Below, one piece after another: positions 23,279 through 34,624 of a stretch of DNA of 64,000 bases (position 1 is the stretch's first letter; the number at the start of each line of letters is the position of its first letter). A program made the translations under genes and the position numbers. This DNA comes from Collybiopsis luxurians FD-317 M1. Taxonomy: Eukaryota > Basidiomycota > Agaricomycetes > Agaricales > Omphalotaceae. The notes below the pieces were generated by a model. The model saw nothing but the letters and a program-made list of their open reading frames with translations. It searched no databases and was not told where the DNA came from. The stretch is taken from the NCBI GenBank assembly GCA_000827265.1, contig KN834756.1, positions 1,126,153 to 1,190,152 on the forward strand, written 5' to 3'.

Positions 23279-24066
23279 GATCAAAATGTAACAAGATAGT
23301 AGTAGCGACTAGTAGATGTGTGGTGGTGGTTTAAAAGCAAGAAGCGTTAGCTTCAACTTGCCCTGCAGCAATATTGTGTTGATTTCTATTAATTTCAAGG
23401 TCGGCTAACTTGATGTGAACTTGCTGAAAGTCGGCACTGTATAAACGGCACAATGGATAAAATTGCGATCCATAAATACATTAATAACTCAAGATACACT
23501 GCCTACGGCCAGTGTGTAGCTCCCTCACTGCTCAGAAGCAATGATAAATGTCACTTGGTAGGTTACATCAAGTTCGTCAAGTTAACTTATGACCTTCAAG
23601 TTAACTTTTAATTCAAAATGTCAATCAAGTTAGCGGAGTTCGGATCGATAGTTAATTCGGTAGGGACCAAGGTGTAATGCTTAGGTAATCCACAACAACG
23701 GAATTGCACGCGTTGAACCAGTTGGTCTACCTGTCCCTTGTTAGGCCTAAGGTTACACATGCCTACACCCCATTTCTGGGTCCATGTAACCCCAGTTTGG
23801 CTGGCAAGGCAACCGTAGTGGCACCGCTCCGCTACATAAGGCCAATGAATACAAACTTGGTAGCCATACTTACTATGCTTGTCACAAGGGATATGGACTT
23901 TGACAAGTCCAGCATGCCACAAGAGATATGATCCCAATGAACATGAAGCTTACATCAGCAGTATGCAGGCTTGTTGCCGCGCAATGTACACTGAACCACA
24001 ATAGTCAGATTGGGGATTGAAGGGTCTTGAAAATTAAAAGCTTGCTCAACGGTACATCTTGGGTGC

Positions 24067-24251
24067 TTACGGTAATATAGTGAGCAAAATTAGTTGACCC
24101 GTAATACGGCCGTATACGGCCGTCTATATACGGATCAGTACGGTACCTCCCCGTCCCATATACGGTATACGGTTTTAGGAGCTTGGAATCATGACGGTAC
24201 AGGCACGGGTACCGTATAACCGTACCCGTCAAAGCCGTATATACGGTAATC
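24067..24251. repeat. Cluster of CGTATACG-type palindromic motifs
   Basis: Within about 185 bp there are many overlapping inverted motifs: 'cggccgtatacggccg' (about 24106-24121), 'tatatacgg', 'tacggtacc', 'atatacggtatacgg', 'gggtaccgtataaccgta' and 'gccgtatatacgg'. Spacing is irregular, so it is not a tandem repeat. It resembles the subterminal repeat region of a DNA transposon. Confidence 0.5.
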
Positions 24252-24854
24252 CTTAGCGCCGCCGGGGCGGCAATCCCCGACTCATCACAGTTTTGGTTAC
24301 ACCTTTGGTCTTCAGAATCCATCCCAATCCATACAATGTATAACCACTTAATAGTCCAGATATTTTGTATTGCTGTATCTTATACCTTAGTGGTCCAGCC
24401 CTTGTTCCATAGAGCTTTGTTTTTTTGCTCATGGACTGCCACCAGTGGCTTAGGGTTGGTTGGGCATGTGAATGGAGTCACTCTGCATCCTAGCTCTGCT
24501 GAGCATCTGCTCAGCTTTGCAGCTCCCCTCAGACTCTACTATCTGGATAATTCTATTTGGCAACCCTGCTGCCAAGGGTTGCCAACTTAATGTCATACAG
24601 TAACACTGGCTGTCACACTGGAACCACTGCAGGTCACACCTTATTTGAGTGTAGTTTACAATCAGCTGATATTTTGTCACCTACCAAAGCTCACATAATG
24701 TGTCTCATATTGATAGAAGGTTCTGTGAGGGCAACCAGCTGAGTAGTAGCTGAGGACAATGTTGTTGCTGCCTAGCTGCCCATCCTGTTGCACTGAACAG
24801 TCACGGCAGCCTGCAACATAGTGAAATGGAAAGTTAAATTTTAGGTAGAGACTA

Positions 24855-25228
24855 TTGCCTGTTGCATAATCATCTGGAGGTCCTCGATTTTTTCGCGCCT
24901 GTTTATTTGTATTTGTGCCTGCCTTCAGACACTTCGGACCGAGGTGTTTGACGTTGCCTTCTGCGACTGCCTTTCTTATATAGACTGTTAATTCGCAGCA
25001 GCTGGCTAGCTTTGCAATTTCTTTGGTTTGACATCCTTCTTCATGCCTCCAATAAACAATGCGCTTCGGGAGATCATGGCTTAGACTGTGTACCATGTTT
25101 ATCAGCTGAGTTGATCAAGTTCGTTCGGGCATGATTTAGGCCCACCGGCCCAATTGATTGGCATTTCAAATACAAATAAACAGGTGCGAAAAAAATTGGG
25201 GACCTCCAGATGATTATGCAACAGGCAA
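24855..25228. mobile_element. Tc1/mariner-derived MITE (374 bp) with TA duplication
   Basis: Inverted repeats of about 61 bp (24855-24915 and 25168-25228) begin TTGCCTGTTGCATAATCATC and are flanked on both sides by TA, the signature of Tc1/mariner insertion. The two repeats differ at a few sites, two of which are CpG versus CpA. The interior retains part of a transposase gene. Confidence 0.8.
24880..25096 (-). pseudogene. N-terminal helix-turn-helix of a Tc1/mariner transposase
   Basis: From ATG 25096 the minus strand encodes 'MVHSLSHDLPKRIVYWRHEE', then 'TKEIAKLASCCELTVYIRKA'. This is the layout of the first HTH of Tc1/mariner transposases in fungi (short basic leader, 'LS.DL..RIV', then 'I..LA..S..TV'). 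The frame runs on into the inverted repeat with no DDE domain. It is an internal-deletion derivative of an autonomous element. Confidence 0.65.
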
Positions 25229-26371
25229 TATCCAATAACATTGAAGTTTGCTTCACTTGAGATCCTGGGAGTATTAGATAGAAAATACAGTAACAATTGC
25301 TCGCAAACACGAGCTGTAATCTAATCTACCTTAATGGCGAATTGTACTACACATCAGAATCACTACAAGAGCCTGTTTGGGCCCTGGTACAATAGACTTA
25401 CCAATGGTGCTGATCTGGACTCCTTCCTTAAATGGGGGGAGGGGGTCCCGTGAGAATTGCATCCAAGATCTGAATCTCTGGCTCCTCTTGGGCGGCTGCC
25501 TCCTGTGAGAATAGTACCCAATTCAAATCTTCCAAGCATCTCGCACTGAGTAGCATCCGGAAAAGAGAGATAGAGAGGAGACAGTGAACAACGGGCTTGC
25601 TCTATTCTCTTCTCTTTTCCCTCTTTCCTTTTTTGGATTTAATTAATTATTTTTCTTCTTGCTACCCCCATCGCTATCGAGCCAAAAGATAGAAGTTTTA
25701 AACTCTACTGTACATGATATATGAGAATGCCAGTAAAAGTATATCAGATGGCTCATTACGTGAAGAGGCCATTGACAAAATTTTGTCAATGAAATTCAGG
25801 TTAAGCGCTGAAGTGTCAACTGTATTAGTTAAGAAAGGAGGTTTATCACGCGACCTCGATTCGAATCTCATCAATGTATTGTGAGAAACTCCTGCCTATT
25901 GGGGCCAGATTTGGGGAGATCGTGACCGATCGCTGCATACAAAGCCCTCCCTTCCCTTCGGTCAGAGTCGGGGACGGCGAGCAGCCCTAAGCTTGGGGTG
26001 GGTGGCTTCACAGATCAATATGTGTAACTTAACCAACCACTCGTTGCTGGCGTCTCGACAAATTTCCAACCTGGTTTTCTTGAGAAAAACAGCGTATTGA
26101 TCTAGTCAGGATCCGAATCTCGGATAAAGGTAGCCCCGCATCAAACATGATATGCCTAGACTTAATTGGGAAAGGAGAAAGAGTAGCCAGCTGTCCACAA
26201 TGGCCGTACACCCCATGGAATTACAATGACCTATCGAAGAATTTGGCAGCATGAACTGCCCACATCATTTTCGGCCATCAGGCCTAGATCTTTACTTAAA
26301 CTCCAATCCATAACTGTGAAGCTTGGCAGTGCACCCTCTTAACCTATCCTACATCCCCGAACTTGACTAAA
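25229..26371. other. No gene seen; two box-B-like motifs
   Basis: No coding region. 'GATTCGAATCT' near 25858 and, on the minus strand, 'GATTCGGATCC' near 26115 resemble the box B of RNA polymerase III promoters. No tRNA could be folded around either. The 300 bp before 26372 is the probable promoter of the monooxygenase. Confidence 0.3.
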
Positions 26372-28406
26372 ATGCGTATCGCCATTATTGGTGGAGGTCC
26401 GAGTGGTCTTGTCACTCTAAAGTACCTCGTACACGCTCATAGGGTTCTCGGAAAACCTCCTGTGGAAGCAACTCTTTTCGAGCGTGAAACTGGCGTTGGC
26501 GGAGCGTTCCGTGTGAGAGTGTATGAAGACGCAGAAGTAGGTATTAGCTCCCAGTGTAGAAATCTGGTACTCACTGTCTATATCCTACCAGCTCGTGTCA
26601 TCGAAACAACTAACGACGTTTTCTGACTTTCGGCCGTTCCCCGAAGACAACGATTTTTTCAGCGTGGAGCGTTACATTCAATATCTTAATGACTATTGCG
26701 ACTATTTCAAATTGTGGCCATACATCAAGCTTTCCACTCCTGTTGTCTCTGTTACTCGACACAAGGGAGCTGGGCATTTGATTACTTATACAACCCCGGA
26801 GGGTCCACAGACCTGGGAATGTGATGCCGTCGCGGTGTGTTCGGGGTTGCACACTGTGCCTAATATTCCGTCGATCAAGGGTGTAGAGCATGTTCCGAAG
26901 GTTTTTCACTCCTCAGAGTTTAAGGTGAAGCAGCAATTTGGGGAGGGAAATACTATTATGATTCTGGGAAGCGGTGAGACTAGCGCAGACATGGCGTATA
27001 TGGCCATTACGCAGCCGACTACCAAGAGTGTAGTTATGTGTCACAGGGATGGGTTTCATTTGGCGCCAAAGGTATGTGTGGTTTGAAAAGTTGATAGTGA
27101 TTAAGCTGAGCTGAATCAACTGGGGTACGTTTTAAAGAGGAACCCACATCCATATGTACTACCAAGTATATTTGGCAAGCCTGAACGAGATCGACCTGAA
27201 ATTCCGGTGGATGTGAGTAGGGCCAGTTTATTTGATACTGCCTACGTACATCCTCTGCTTCGAAATTCTATGGCTCTATGGATATATTATGATTGGTATG
27301 TAAAGGCTACTCTTCGGATGGTATATGGCACACCAGCGGGAATGGATCAGTGGATTGGAAAGATTTCAGATGAACGATATTATGTTTACCAGAGTGAGTC
27401 TAATGTTACGCAATAGTTGCGCTGGCTTGATTCATGATTGATATTTTGAATTACAGTCTTTCTCAATAAATCCGGAGCCCGAATCGCTCCCTATATCAGT
27501 GAACCCTGGCGCCCCAGAGAACCGTTCACGATTGGACAAAAGATCCGGAATTTCTTCTTCGCCTTGCCAAACCGCGTTGACACTAAGGGCAAATACGTAG
27601 ATCTTGCTCCATGGCCAGAACGAATTGACGAAAATGGAGTCGTACATTTTATCGACAACGGCAGGGCCGAGTATCAGAGGATGAGAGAGAAGAAGGTGAA
27701 ACCGGATGTATTGATCTATTGTACTGGATACAAACAAGAGTTTCCCTTCCTCAAATCCAACGTACACGGCTCGTACCCTGTAGCGTCTGATGCGAATGTC
27801 AGGGGGATTTGGAAGAAGGACGATCCGAGTGTCGGGTTCTTTGGATTTATCCGTCCGTCACCGGGGGCTATTCCTCCACTATCAGAGATGCAAGCTCAGC
27901 TCTGGGTACTTGCTCTTCTCACTCCAGAACACATTCCTCGTGAGCTACGACCAGAAGACGAGCCTCATTATCGGTTAATCAACTCAAAGCATGCCAGAAT
28001 AACGTATGGTGTGGATCACGAGAGCTACACATATCAGTTGGCGCTAGATATGGATTCGGCGCCGTCGTTCACTGAAGTTATGCAGATAGCTTGGAAGCAG
28101 CCCCATACCTGGTGGCGTCTTCCGCTGGTCTGGGCTTTAGGAGCAAATTTCAATACAAAGTTTAGACTTCGAGGACCGTGGGCATGGGACGGAGCCGTGG
28201 AAGTGCTCACTGAGGAATTGTGGGACACGGTTGCAAGGCGAAATTTTTTTTTTGGTACGAGGTTCTTGCGTGTTGTTTATATTGAAACTAAAAGAATTTA
28301 ACTAGGTCATATCACTTTATCCTTCGTACCGATGCTCATCTTTGGTCCGATGAGTCTGGCCGTTTGGTTCTTCGCCAAGATTCGAAGACTAGTGGTGCTT
28401 GGTTAA
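26372..28406 (+). CDS. Flavin-containing monooxygenase
   Basis: Five exons fit in frame: 26372-26536, 26592-27071, 27138-27393, 27457-28254, 28306-28406 (599 residues). All junctions are GT-AG with 50-66 bp introns. The N-terminus 'MRIAIIGGGPSGLVTLKYL' is the FAD-binding Rossmann motif. 'ILGSGETSADMAY' in exon 2 is the NADPH-binding motif. 'VYEDAELVSSKQLTTFSDFR' across the first junction is typical of fungal class B FMOs. Such enzymes use NADPH and O2 to oxidise N or S atoms of small molecules. The last exon encodes a hydrophobic segment ('LIFGPMSLAVWFFAK'), suggesting a membrane anchor. The ATG directly before the Rossmann fold is the natural start. It looks intact. Confidence 0.88.
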
Positions 28407-28953
28407 GAAATAACTAACTCTCAGAATGCTAAGCGCAGCTTGTGAATATGTAATCGATTGATATTCATCTGTACAATGAACATATGGACATCCATATATC
28501 TACAACGACATCTGAATAATGAATGTTGCTTCTTGGAACTCATCATGCACCCCTTTATCCATTTTGGATATGGTATTGTGTTCGGTCTCCCTGGGATGAT
28601 GAGCGAAGGCCTAATTTCGAGGCTTGGGCATCCTGAGGTGGATGAGTATCTTACGTATTGAGATAGGCCACGGATTTTTTGATAGTAGTGCGCCCGCGGT
28701 CAGTAAGGTGCGATACATTCTTGGTTGATGTATGAATATGCATAACATTGGTTCGAATTCGTTACAGGGTTATCGAGTGTTGTACATTTTGCACTCATAA
28801 GGTGCAGGACCACAACGCTTTGGAGCAAGCTCAAGCTTGAGGCTCCAGGTTCAAGTGTCACTTGTCTAGCAAGGTGAAGACTACCTCTCCAAAGTTTTAC
28901 TGCAGTCCCACTATGTACAAGAAAATGCAAAATGCAAAAAATTCAGTAATGAA
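28407..28953. other. Intergenic between two convergent genes
   Basis: Lies between the 3' ends of the FMO (+) and the acetyltransferase (-). No coding region, repeat or RNA gene was recognised. Confidence 0.35.
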
Positions 28954-30094
28954 TCAGCTATCATCTGCACGCTGCAGACTCACATTAACCATGCAAGTAT
29001 ACCTGATTCCTGCCAGATCCTTCGCATTATTCTTCTGCAACTGCTTCTTGTTTGTTACGGGACCACAGCCTCTTGAATCGACTTTACCGGCACCAATCGA
29101 GCACCACGGCTCTATGATCTATTCGACGGAAACAACTAGTAAGTTGGATATTCGAACGAAAGAAGTCTCAATATCACAATCACCTCGAAACCCAGATGTA
29201 GATACCGAGCTCTTGACCTTTCTGCAGTTGATTCAAGAACAAACGGAGGCACGGCTCCTGAAGGGGAGCCCTGAACTGCATAGTTGAATCCCTCCCGGAC
29301 CAGAGCAGACATCAACCCTCAAAGAAAGAGTAAGCAACGCTACGCAGTGAATATGCAGTATTTTGATATTTACCACGTCCTTCGAACCGTTTGGTTGTAA
29401 ATAAACATTGCAGATACCACACGTCTTTGAACTCAAGACGCCGTTGCTTTAACGCTGTATCATAGGCTGTGTGCGATGTTTCACCAAATTTATCTGTACG
29501 CTAATGTAAATGGGTAGTGAGCAACGACTTTGAACGATATGGTAATTGACTACGGGAATTAATTTAGAGGGACTTGGATAACTCCTACGCACTTTCCATG
29601 CTCTTAGTCCCCAGTTCAGTAGTACCCTATGAGCTCCGGCACGTATTGAAGGCAGGGTCCGTAGTCTTTCTCGAGGCCTGTACCAGATCGCCGCTGCTGC
29701 GATATTACCTCCAAGTTGCTTATTACCAGAAGAAGATGTGGATTCAGATTGTAGTGCTTCAGCGACGATAGTTCTCCCTCTAGAAAGCATCGAAGCTTTG
29801 AAGAGAAAGTAGTAGAATTGATATAGTTGAACCCCTGCCGTGGTTGAAATAGAAGCCGGAACCTAAAAGCTCCGAGTATCAGTATATCGCACCAGATACC
29901 ACCAATCTACTCGCCTCCGTACACCCTCCAAAATAATTCATCATCACATCATCCAAGAACGCCTCCGCTGCAACCCAAGCGATGTTTTCGAGTTCTTTTG
30001 AATCGTAGCGAGCTTCTCGGATTAGGAAAGTCTGTCCGCCCCGGTTGATTTCGAAAGGAGTAAGTGGTGTTGAAGAGGGCTTTCGCTTTACCAT
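28954..30094 (-). CDS. GNAT-family N-acetyltransferase
   Basis: The start is ATG 30094 ('MVKRKPSSTPLTPFEI'). Exon 1 encodes 'FLIREARYDSKELENIAWVA', 'AAEAFLDDVMMNYFGG', the usual opening of fungal GNAT proteins. Exon 2 (about 29850-29540) gives 'LYQFYYFLFKASML' and 'AAAAIWYRPRERL'. A later exon gives 'DVWYLQCLFTTKRFEGRG', corresponding to the acetyl-CoA-binding strand and loop (usually L-x-V-x-P-x-x-Q-G-x-G). Next come 'LMSALVREGFNYAVQ', 'PPFVLESTAERSRARYLHLG' and 'IIEPWCSIGAGKVDSRG', ending at TGA 28954. The substrate is unknown. Several short introns (for example a GTGATT donor after 'LHLGFE') are inferred, so exact joins are uncertain. Confidence 0.72.
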
Positions 30095-31807
30095 TTGCGT
30101 GTCGTTTCGTAATCGCAGAATAAGGGGGAAAATTAGGCGTAAGTTTTCGAGATGTATATATTTATAGCTTGGCTTATTATCAGCCCCGAGATAGAATTGT
30201 ACCGAGAGTTCTATAGCAAGCTGAACTGTGAAATATATGTACATGTGCAACGTGCTGCTGCGCTTGAACAAATTTTCAATATTTGCCAACGGATACGCGG
30301 CTAATCCTCAAATTCAAGAGATTCCGCATTGAGTCTGCGTCAAAACCAGGGAAAAGGAGAGCAAAATATTAAATTTCTGAGGTTTTAATTGACTGGTTTT
30401 AAGAAAAAGTTCAAAATGGAATAATGAATGAGGTCGAGGAAATAGTTCAAACGTTCAGGTTTGGGTAGTGAACATATGTTATTATTCCCACTCCCCGCCT
30501 TCCGTTGGGTTCCGCTCCCCCGGGTTGGCGGCAGGGCGAAACACCGTATTGAGTTGTGTGGCATGTGCCCGTCGTTCCTGTATTCACAAATATCCATTTG
30601 GTCGACTGAGACCCACTGATACTGAAAGCCAGTGGAAATTCCATTAAACCAGAGCCAGATCGAGCACTGCAGCGCAAGGAAGATTCATTTACGAGCTCGA
30701 CGCTACGCCCTACGGTGCCAAGTCATTGATCGATCATTCACGATCACGTGGGATCTTTTTTTTCGGCTCAGAAAACGCGGTCCTACGTTCTTTACTTACT
30801 AATTTGCGATATTAGGTATGCACTATGAAGCTCGAATGTTGTTAAAGTTCACATACGTTCATACCCCATTTCAATGACTAAGTTTGAAATTTCCAGTCAT
30901 AGGCGAGGTCCTTCGAGACGTTTCATTTGAATTTTGCAGCCTGCCCGGATTCTAACCCTGCCCCCCAGCTCGGATAAGTTCCTGTTTGATTTACTAGGTA
31001 AACTGCCCAGAGATGCCTTTTATGAACAGATGTTTCATGCATACACTCATAACGTAGGTTTTAATAATTTTCGAGTCCAAGAATGTGATTCTACGTCCGT
31101 GCTTGCGTACTGTAGTTCAGATAATATATATATTAACTTTTGGGCTCGGACCTAAGTTATAAATCGGACAGTAGCGTAAGCTATCAATGTTATTTGGAAT
31201 ACTTTTTCCGGTAGCCTGCCTGGATCCTAACCCATCGAGTCTCCAACTCGGGCAAACTCGCTTTCATTTTCTTGGCGCATAGTTCCGTCCTTCAAGTTCT
31301 TTTACGTGCACAATGAGTCGCGCATATACCCTCTTCAACCTCAAGTATGAGAAGATACATAGTGGAAGCTGTTAACAACTATACCCTGTAGTACAGACAT
31401 CCGAGGAAGAAACAAGGAAGGCGGGTACGTGGATGACGAGGACCTGCTGGCACAGACATAGCATGCTCTCTTTTTCCGTTGAGCATTTTTGGCCATTCAT
31501 GGCCCGAGTTCAGCCAAATTATTGAGCAATCCTCGCAAGGTCGTAATGGCCAAGAAAGGCACTACTCTTGGGCTTCCGCTACAGAAACGAGAGTTCGAGA
31601 GACATGTATCGGCGGCAGTCGAACGGGGGACTGGCCACTACTGGGACTCATATTTAGGATGGCATTTACCATACGAACTCGATACCATTCCTCCTCCCGT
31701 CTGCTGGTCAGCAAAAAAAAACTTCAACTCTCCTCCGCCGGTCGGATTCATAAAGTCTATCTCTGTTCTTATAACGTCTCTGCCAATCTTTCCACTATAC
31801 TGAAGCT
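30095..31807. other. No gene seen; contains a short diverged direct repeat
   Basis: Two segments near 30938-31000 and 31213-31275 share 'agcctgccYggatYctaaccc' followed by a CTCGG(A/G) motif. Otherwise no coding potential was found. The last 120 bp before 31808 carries 'gctggtcag' and 'ccgccggtcggatt', which also occur upstream of related genes at 49773 and 53176, so it is a shared promoter. Confidence 0.35.
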
Positions 31808-32778
31808 ATGGTCGCTTTAAAATCAACAGTACTATTCTATATTGCTGGCCTTGCCGCCGTCACGGTCCATGCAGCTCCTCGTGCTCTTCAAAGTTGTGCT
31901 GGGGTAAGTACAAATACGATCTCAATGAAATTGAAACTGATCAAGATTTTTCTCGAACATAGCCTGATTGGCTTGGACCTGCATTCGAGAAACAGAGTTT
32001 TTCCGATCAGGAGACGGCTGTTTTCGGTCAGTTCTGAACTCATACAGCCGTCGCATGACTTTTACTCACTCTCTTCATGTATTCTTTGTAGCGCCTAAAT
32101 TGACGTCGCTCAAGATGGGCGAAAAGATTAGTGAAGCGGGCTCTAACAACCTCGGGATTTACTCCGTGTCTGGGACGTTCAATGGCCACGCCGGACACGG
32201 CCTCGTAGTCAAAGTCCTACGTGCTGTGTCCTCGGCCGCTCTCGGTGAAGCAAAGGCGCTCAGCAAAAAACGTCAGCTCGTCGCAGCTGGCACTTTGAAG
32301 GATCCAAAAGTCCGTCAAGGCTACGAAGTACCGGTGCTGGTTATGATTAAGCAGCCTGGGGAGATGCTAGATGAAAACGACAAGTACGAAAAGGCTTCCC
32401 CGGCGGAGCAGGCGGAAATGAAGAAGATGACGCATAAACTGGTGTGTCAAGAGGTAGCGCAAGATGCTGTGGCCCTGCAGATGTATCATAGGTATGCTTG
32501 GCTTTTGAACGTCGCTTGATGCCTTGTCAATTTACATTCCTCACCTCAACAGCGACAACAAAATCGGAAATGTTTTGGTAACGGTCAAGAACAAAAAGGT
32601 TATTTCAGCTAAAGTTATCGATTACGGAGGGGAAAATGTTTTCACGGTGACCAAACCTGTGACGAAAGATCAAGTGGTATGTTGAATTTCTCTTCAGCGG
32701 GCAAAATTTTGAGAAATTTCGAGTACTATGAATCGCTTATAGATCGCATATTGCCGGTCAGAGCAGTTTGGGTCTTGA
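31808..32778 (+). CDS. Secreted kinase-like protein family, member A
   Basis: Five exons fit exactly: 31808-31903, 31963-32026, 32092-32491, 32553-32676, 32743-32778 (239 residues). It opens with a signal peptide ('MVALKSTVLFYIAGLAAV', likely cleaved near 'HAAPRA'). Features recalling a shortened protein-kinase fold are 'LVVKVL' (strand-3 Lys), 'GEAKAL' (helix-C Glu), a hinge-like 'VLVMIKQPGE', a catalytic-loop-like 'HSDNKIGNVLV' (D...N spacing of HRDxxxxN) and 'IDYG' in the place of DFG. The protein ends soon after, so no full C-lobe exists. Exon lengths 64 and 124 recur exactly in members C and D. Secretion and kinase likeness are inference; substrate and activity are unknown. Confidence 0.75.
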
Positions 32779-33997
32779 GTCTGCCCTGGGCAAATTTCTT
32801 TGGAGTTAGCTATTAGTATTCCTGTTAGTCTCAATACTTTAGATACGAATATACTCGACTACGTATCGATCTATCATCGCGAACTAGAAATAAGGGCTGC
32901 AGCGAAATCGGACACTCGTGCAGAAAATGTTGTAAATACTTATGCTAAGAGACCCTTGTCTCGAGGCCACCATTGTTGTGCGGGAAGAATCGCGAAGGAA
33001 AGAATTGAAGTGAGGAGACCTAGAAAATGCTACGCAGACGTGAAATTGCTGACCTGATAACAACAATAGTGTCAAGTCTAGACGGTTGATTTGGATTCAA
33101 GTTGTGCTTTCTTTTTCGCACAGGGGGGGCCTTTTCATTCTGGTTGTTGGAGACCATGAATTCTGGATTTTTAGGACAAATTCTCAGGGGACGCTATGCA
33201 AGCAGCATCACACAGCGTTATACCGGGGGTGACGCTTTATGCTAATGGCCCCAGACTAGACAGTCCTTAGAGACGGAAGGTTTAAAATTGCAGCTTTCCA
33301 TAACTGGTGGGAGAACTTGTTGAACAAATAATGATAACTTCGACATTGTCAACAGCACGTACAGGATAGGACGGACTAAGCGTAGCCTTAAACATGCCTG
33401 GCTGTTTCCTCTATAGGATTTTAGACGCTGGAGCGGTGTTAAGCGCCGAAAAATTGACCCAAACTGTGACTAAATTGTTTAATCGTTGGTGTACTCTACG
33501 TGTTTCAGATCGTCAATATAGACCTGCTTGATGTTCATGGGAGGGATTTTCCGTTAGTTGACGGGTGTGAGGCGTAGTTGTGGAGTAATGATGAATGATT
33601 TCCCAGCCACAGCATCACTCACGATGTGAGTCACATCCCTTAACGTGGTGAAAGAGGTTGATAAACCAACCGGCTGAAGCGCCAGGAGCAGTTAGGAACT
33701 CGTGGTGCCTCATAAAGCAGTAACACAGCATAGATGTCAGCCCATACTCAAAGAAGAAATGCAGTGATAAATTCTTTTCCTTTGAACACCGCAGTCTAGA
33801 AGTGAATAATGTTATTCCCCGCAGAACTTCGCCTGAGTACTGTTACGGATAGTATTCCGTGATTGTACAGGCCTATTGATTCGAGCATTCAGTCCGTCTG
33901 CAGGCTTAACTTGAGCTCAGGCTCAAGAGACGAGAGATCCTTGAACGTGGCCACTGGACCTTAAATTTACAGACCTTAGTAGTACCATGCAGCACTC
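32779..33997. other. No gene seen
   Basis: Intergenic sequence after secreted-family member A. No homology to the other features and no convincing reading frame. Confidence 0.3.
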
Positions 33998-34230
33998 ATG
34001 GATTGCAAAGGCCTGCTTCGCATGTTCAGTCAATCACACAACTTTACTATAAACGGTGGTACAATATCGTCGGCTATTCCTTGAACATATCGAGTACGCT
34101 GTTTGAAAAGGGTGAGTTTGCATATACGTTCTCAGTGGCACTCAAATCCGAATTATTAAGGAAATCTTTGAGGTCCCGAATTTTGGGTTGGAATATATGG
34201 GGAGACATTTGCGGAGCAGGGCCTTTATAA
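33998..34230 (+). pseudogene. Deletion remnant of a NACHT gene (first exon joined to last codons)
   Basis: The stretch 33998-34110 matches the first exon of the intact NACHT gene at 52852: 'ctcatgga', then ATG 34022 'MFSQSHNFTINGGT', 'SLNIS', and a GTGAGTTTGC donor with similar following intron bases. After about 40 bases of intron-like sequence it jumps to the end of the same gene, with 'LGWNIWGDICGAGPL' stop (34186-34230) against 'SHWNVWGDVCGAEPL' stop in the intact copy. Everything between, including the NACHT domain, is missing. A TGA and a frame change in the first part suggest it is dead. It is on the opposite strand to the intact gene. Confidence 0.7.
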
Positions 34231-34531
34231 TTGTAACCCTGGATTCAAATGTTAATAGACGGCAAAGTGACAATTCTGTACAGTCTCGAGTCACAGATAA
34301 TTGTATTCCATCGACTTTTTTGAGATTAGTGGTCCCGGATTTCTTTTACATACTATTATTTTTTTTTTTTACTTACATGATTGATAAGAGGTTGTTTTTT
34401 TTTGTTTTTTTTTTTTTCTGAAGGTCCAAAGGCTGGATCGAGGACATTTGAACATATGTAACGATGGGCTACCGTACGTATATGAGAAAAAAAAAGGAAA
34501 AAGGAAAAAGAAATTTGAGAAGAATGTACAT
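34231..34531. other. No gene; T-rich tract
   Basis: Contains poly-T runs (34350-34420) and A-rich sequence (34485-34515). Read on the minus strand the latter gives T-runs just downstream of the tRNA, suitable as a polymerase III terminator. Confidence 0.4.
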
Positions 34532-34624
34532 TCCTTCTAGCCGACTCGAACGACTGACCTCGTCATGATTACATATCCGACCAAATATACTAGTGACGCG
34601 CTCTACCAACTGAGCTAAGAAGGA
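34532..34624 (-). tRNA. tRNA-Thr(AGU): tRNA-Thr (AGU anticodon) with intron
   Basis: The minus strand folds as a tRNA. The acceptor stem is TCCTTCT/AGAAGGA. The D arm contains the box A 'TAGCTCAGTTGGTAGAGC'. The anticodon stem is CGTCA/TGACG with loop CT-AGT-A. The T arm is AGTCG-TTCGAGT-CGGCT (box B 'GTTCGAGTC'). About 21 extra bases sit directly after the anticodon's 3' neighbour, the canonical position of tRNA introns. T-runs follow the 3' end. The anticodon AGT (read as IGU) specifies Thr. Confidence 0.85.

Noticed and set aside
28862..29287. Plus-strand frame of 141 codons
   Set aside because: Antisense to GNAT exons that have recognisable motifs on the other strand.
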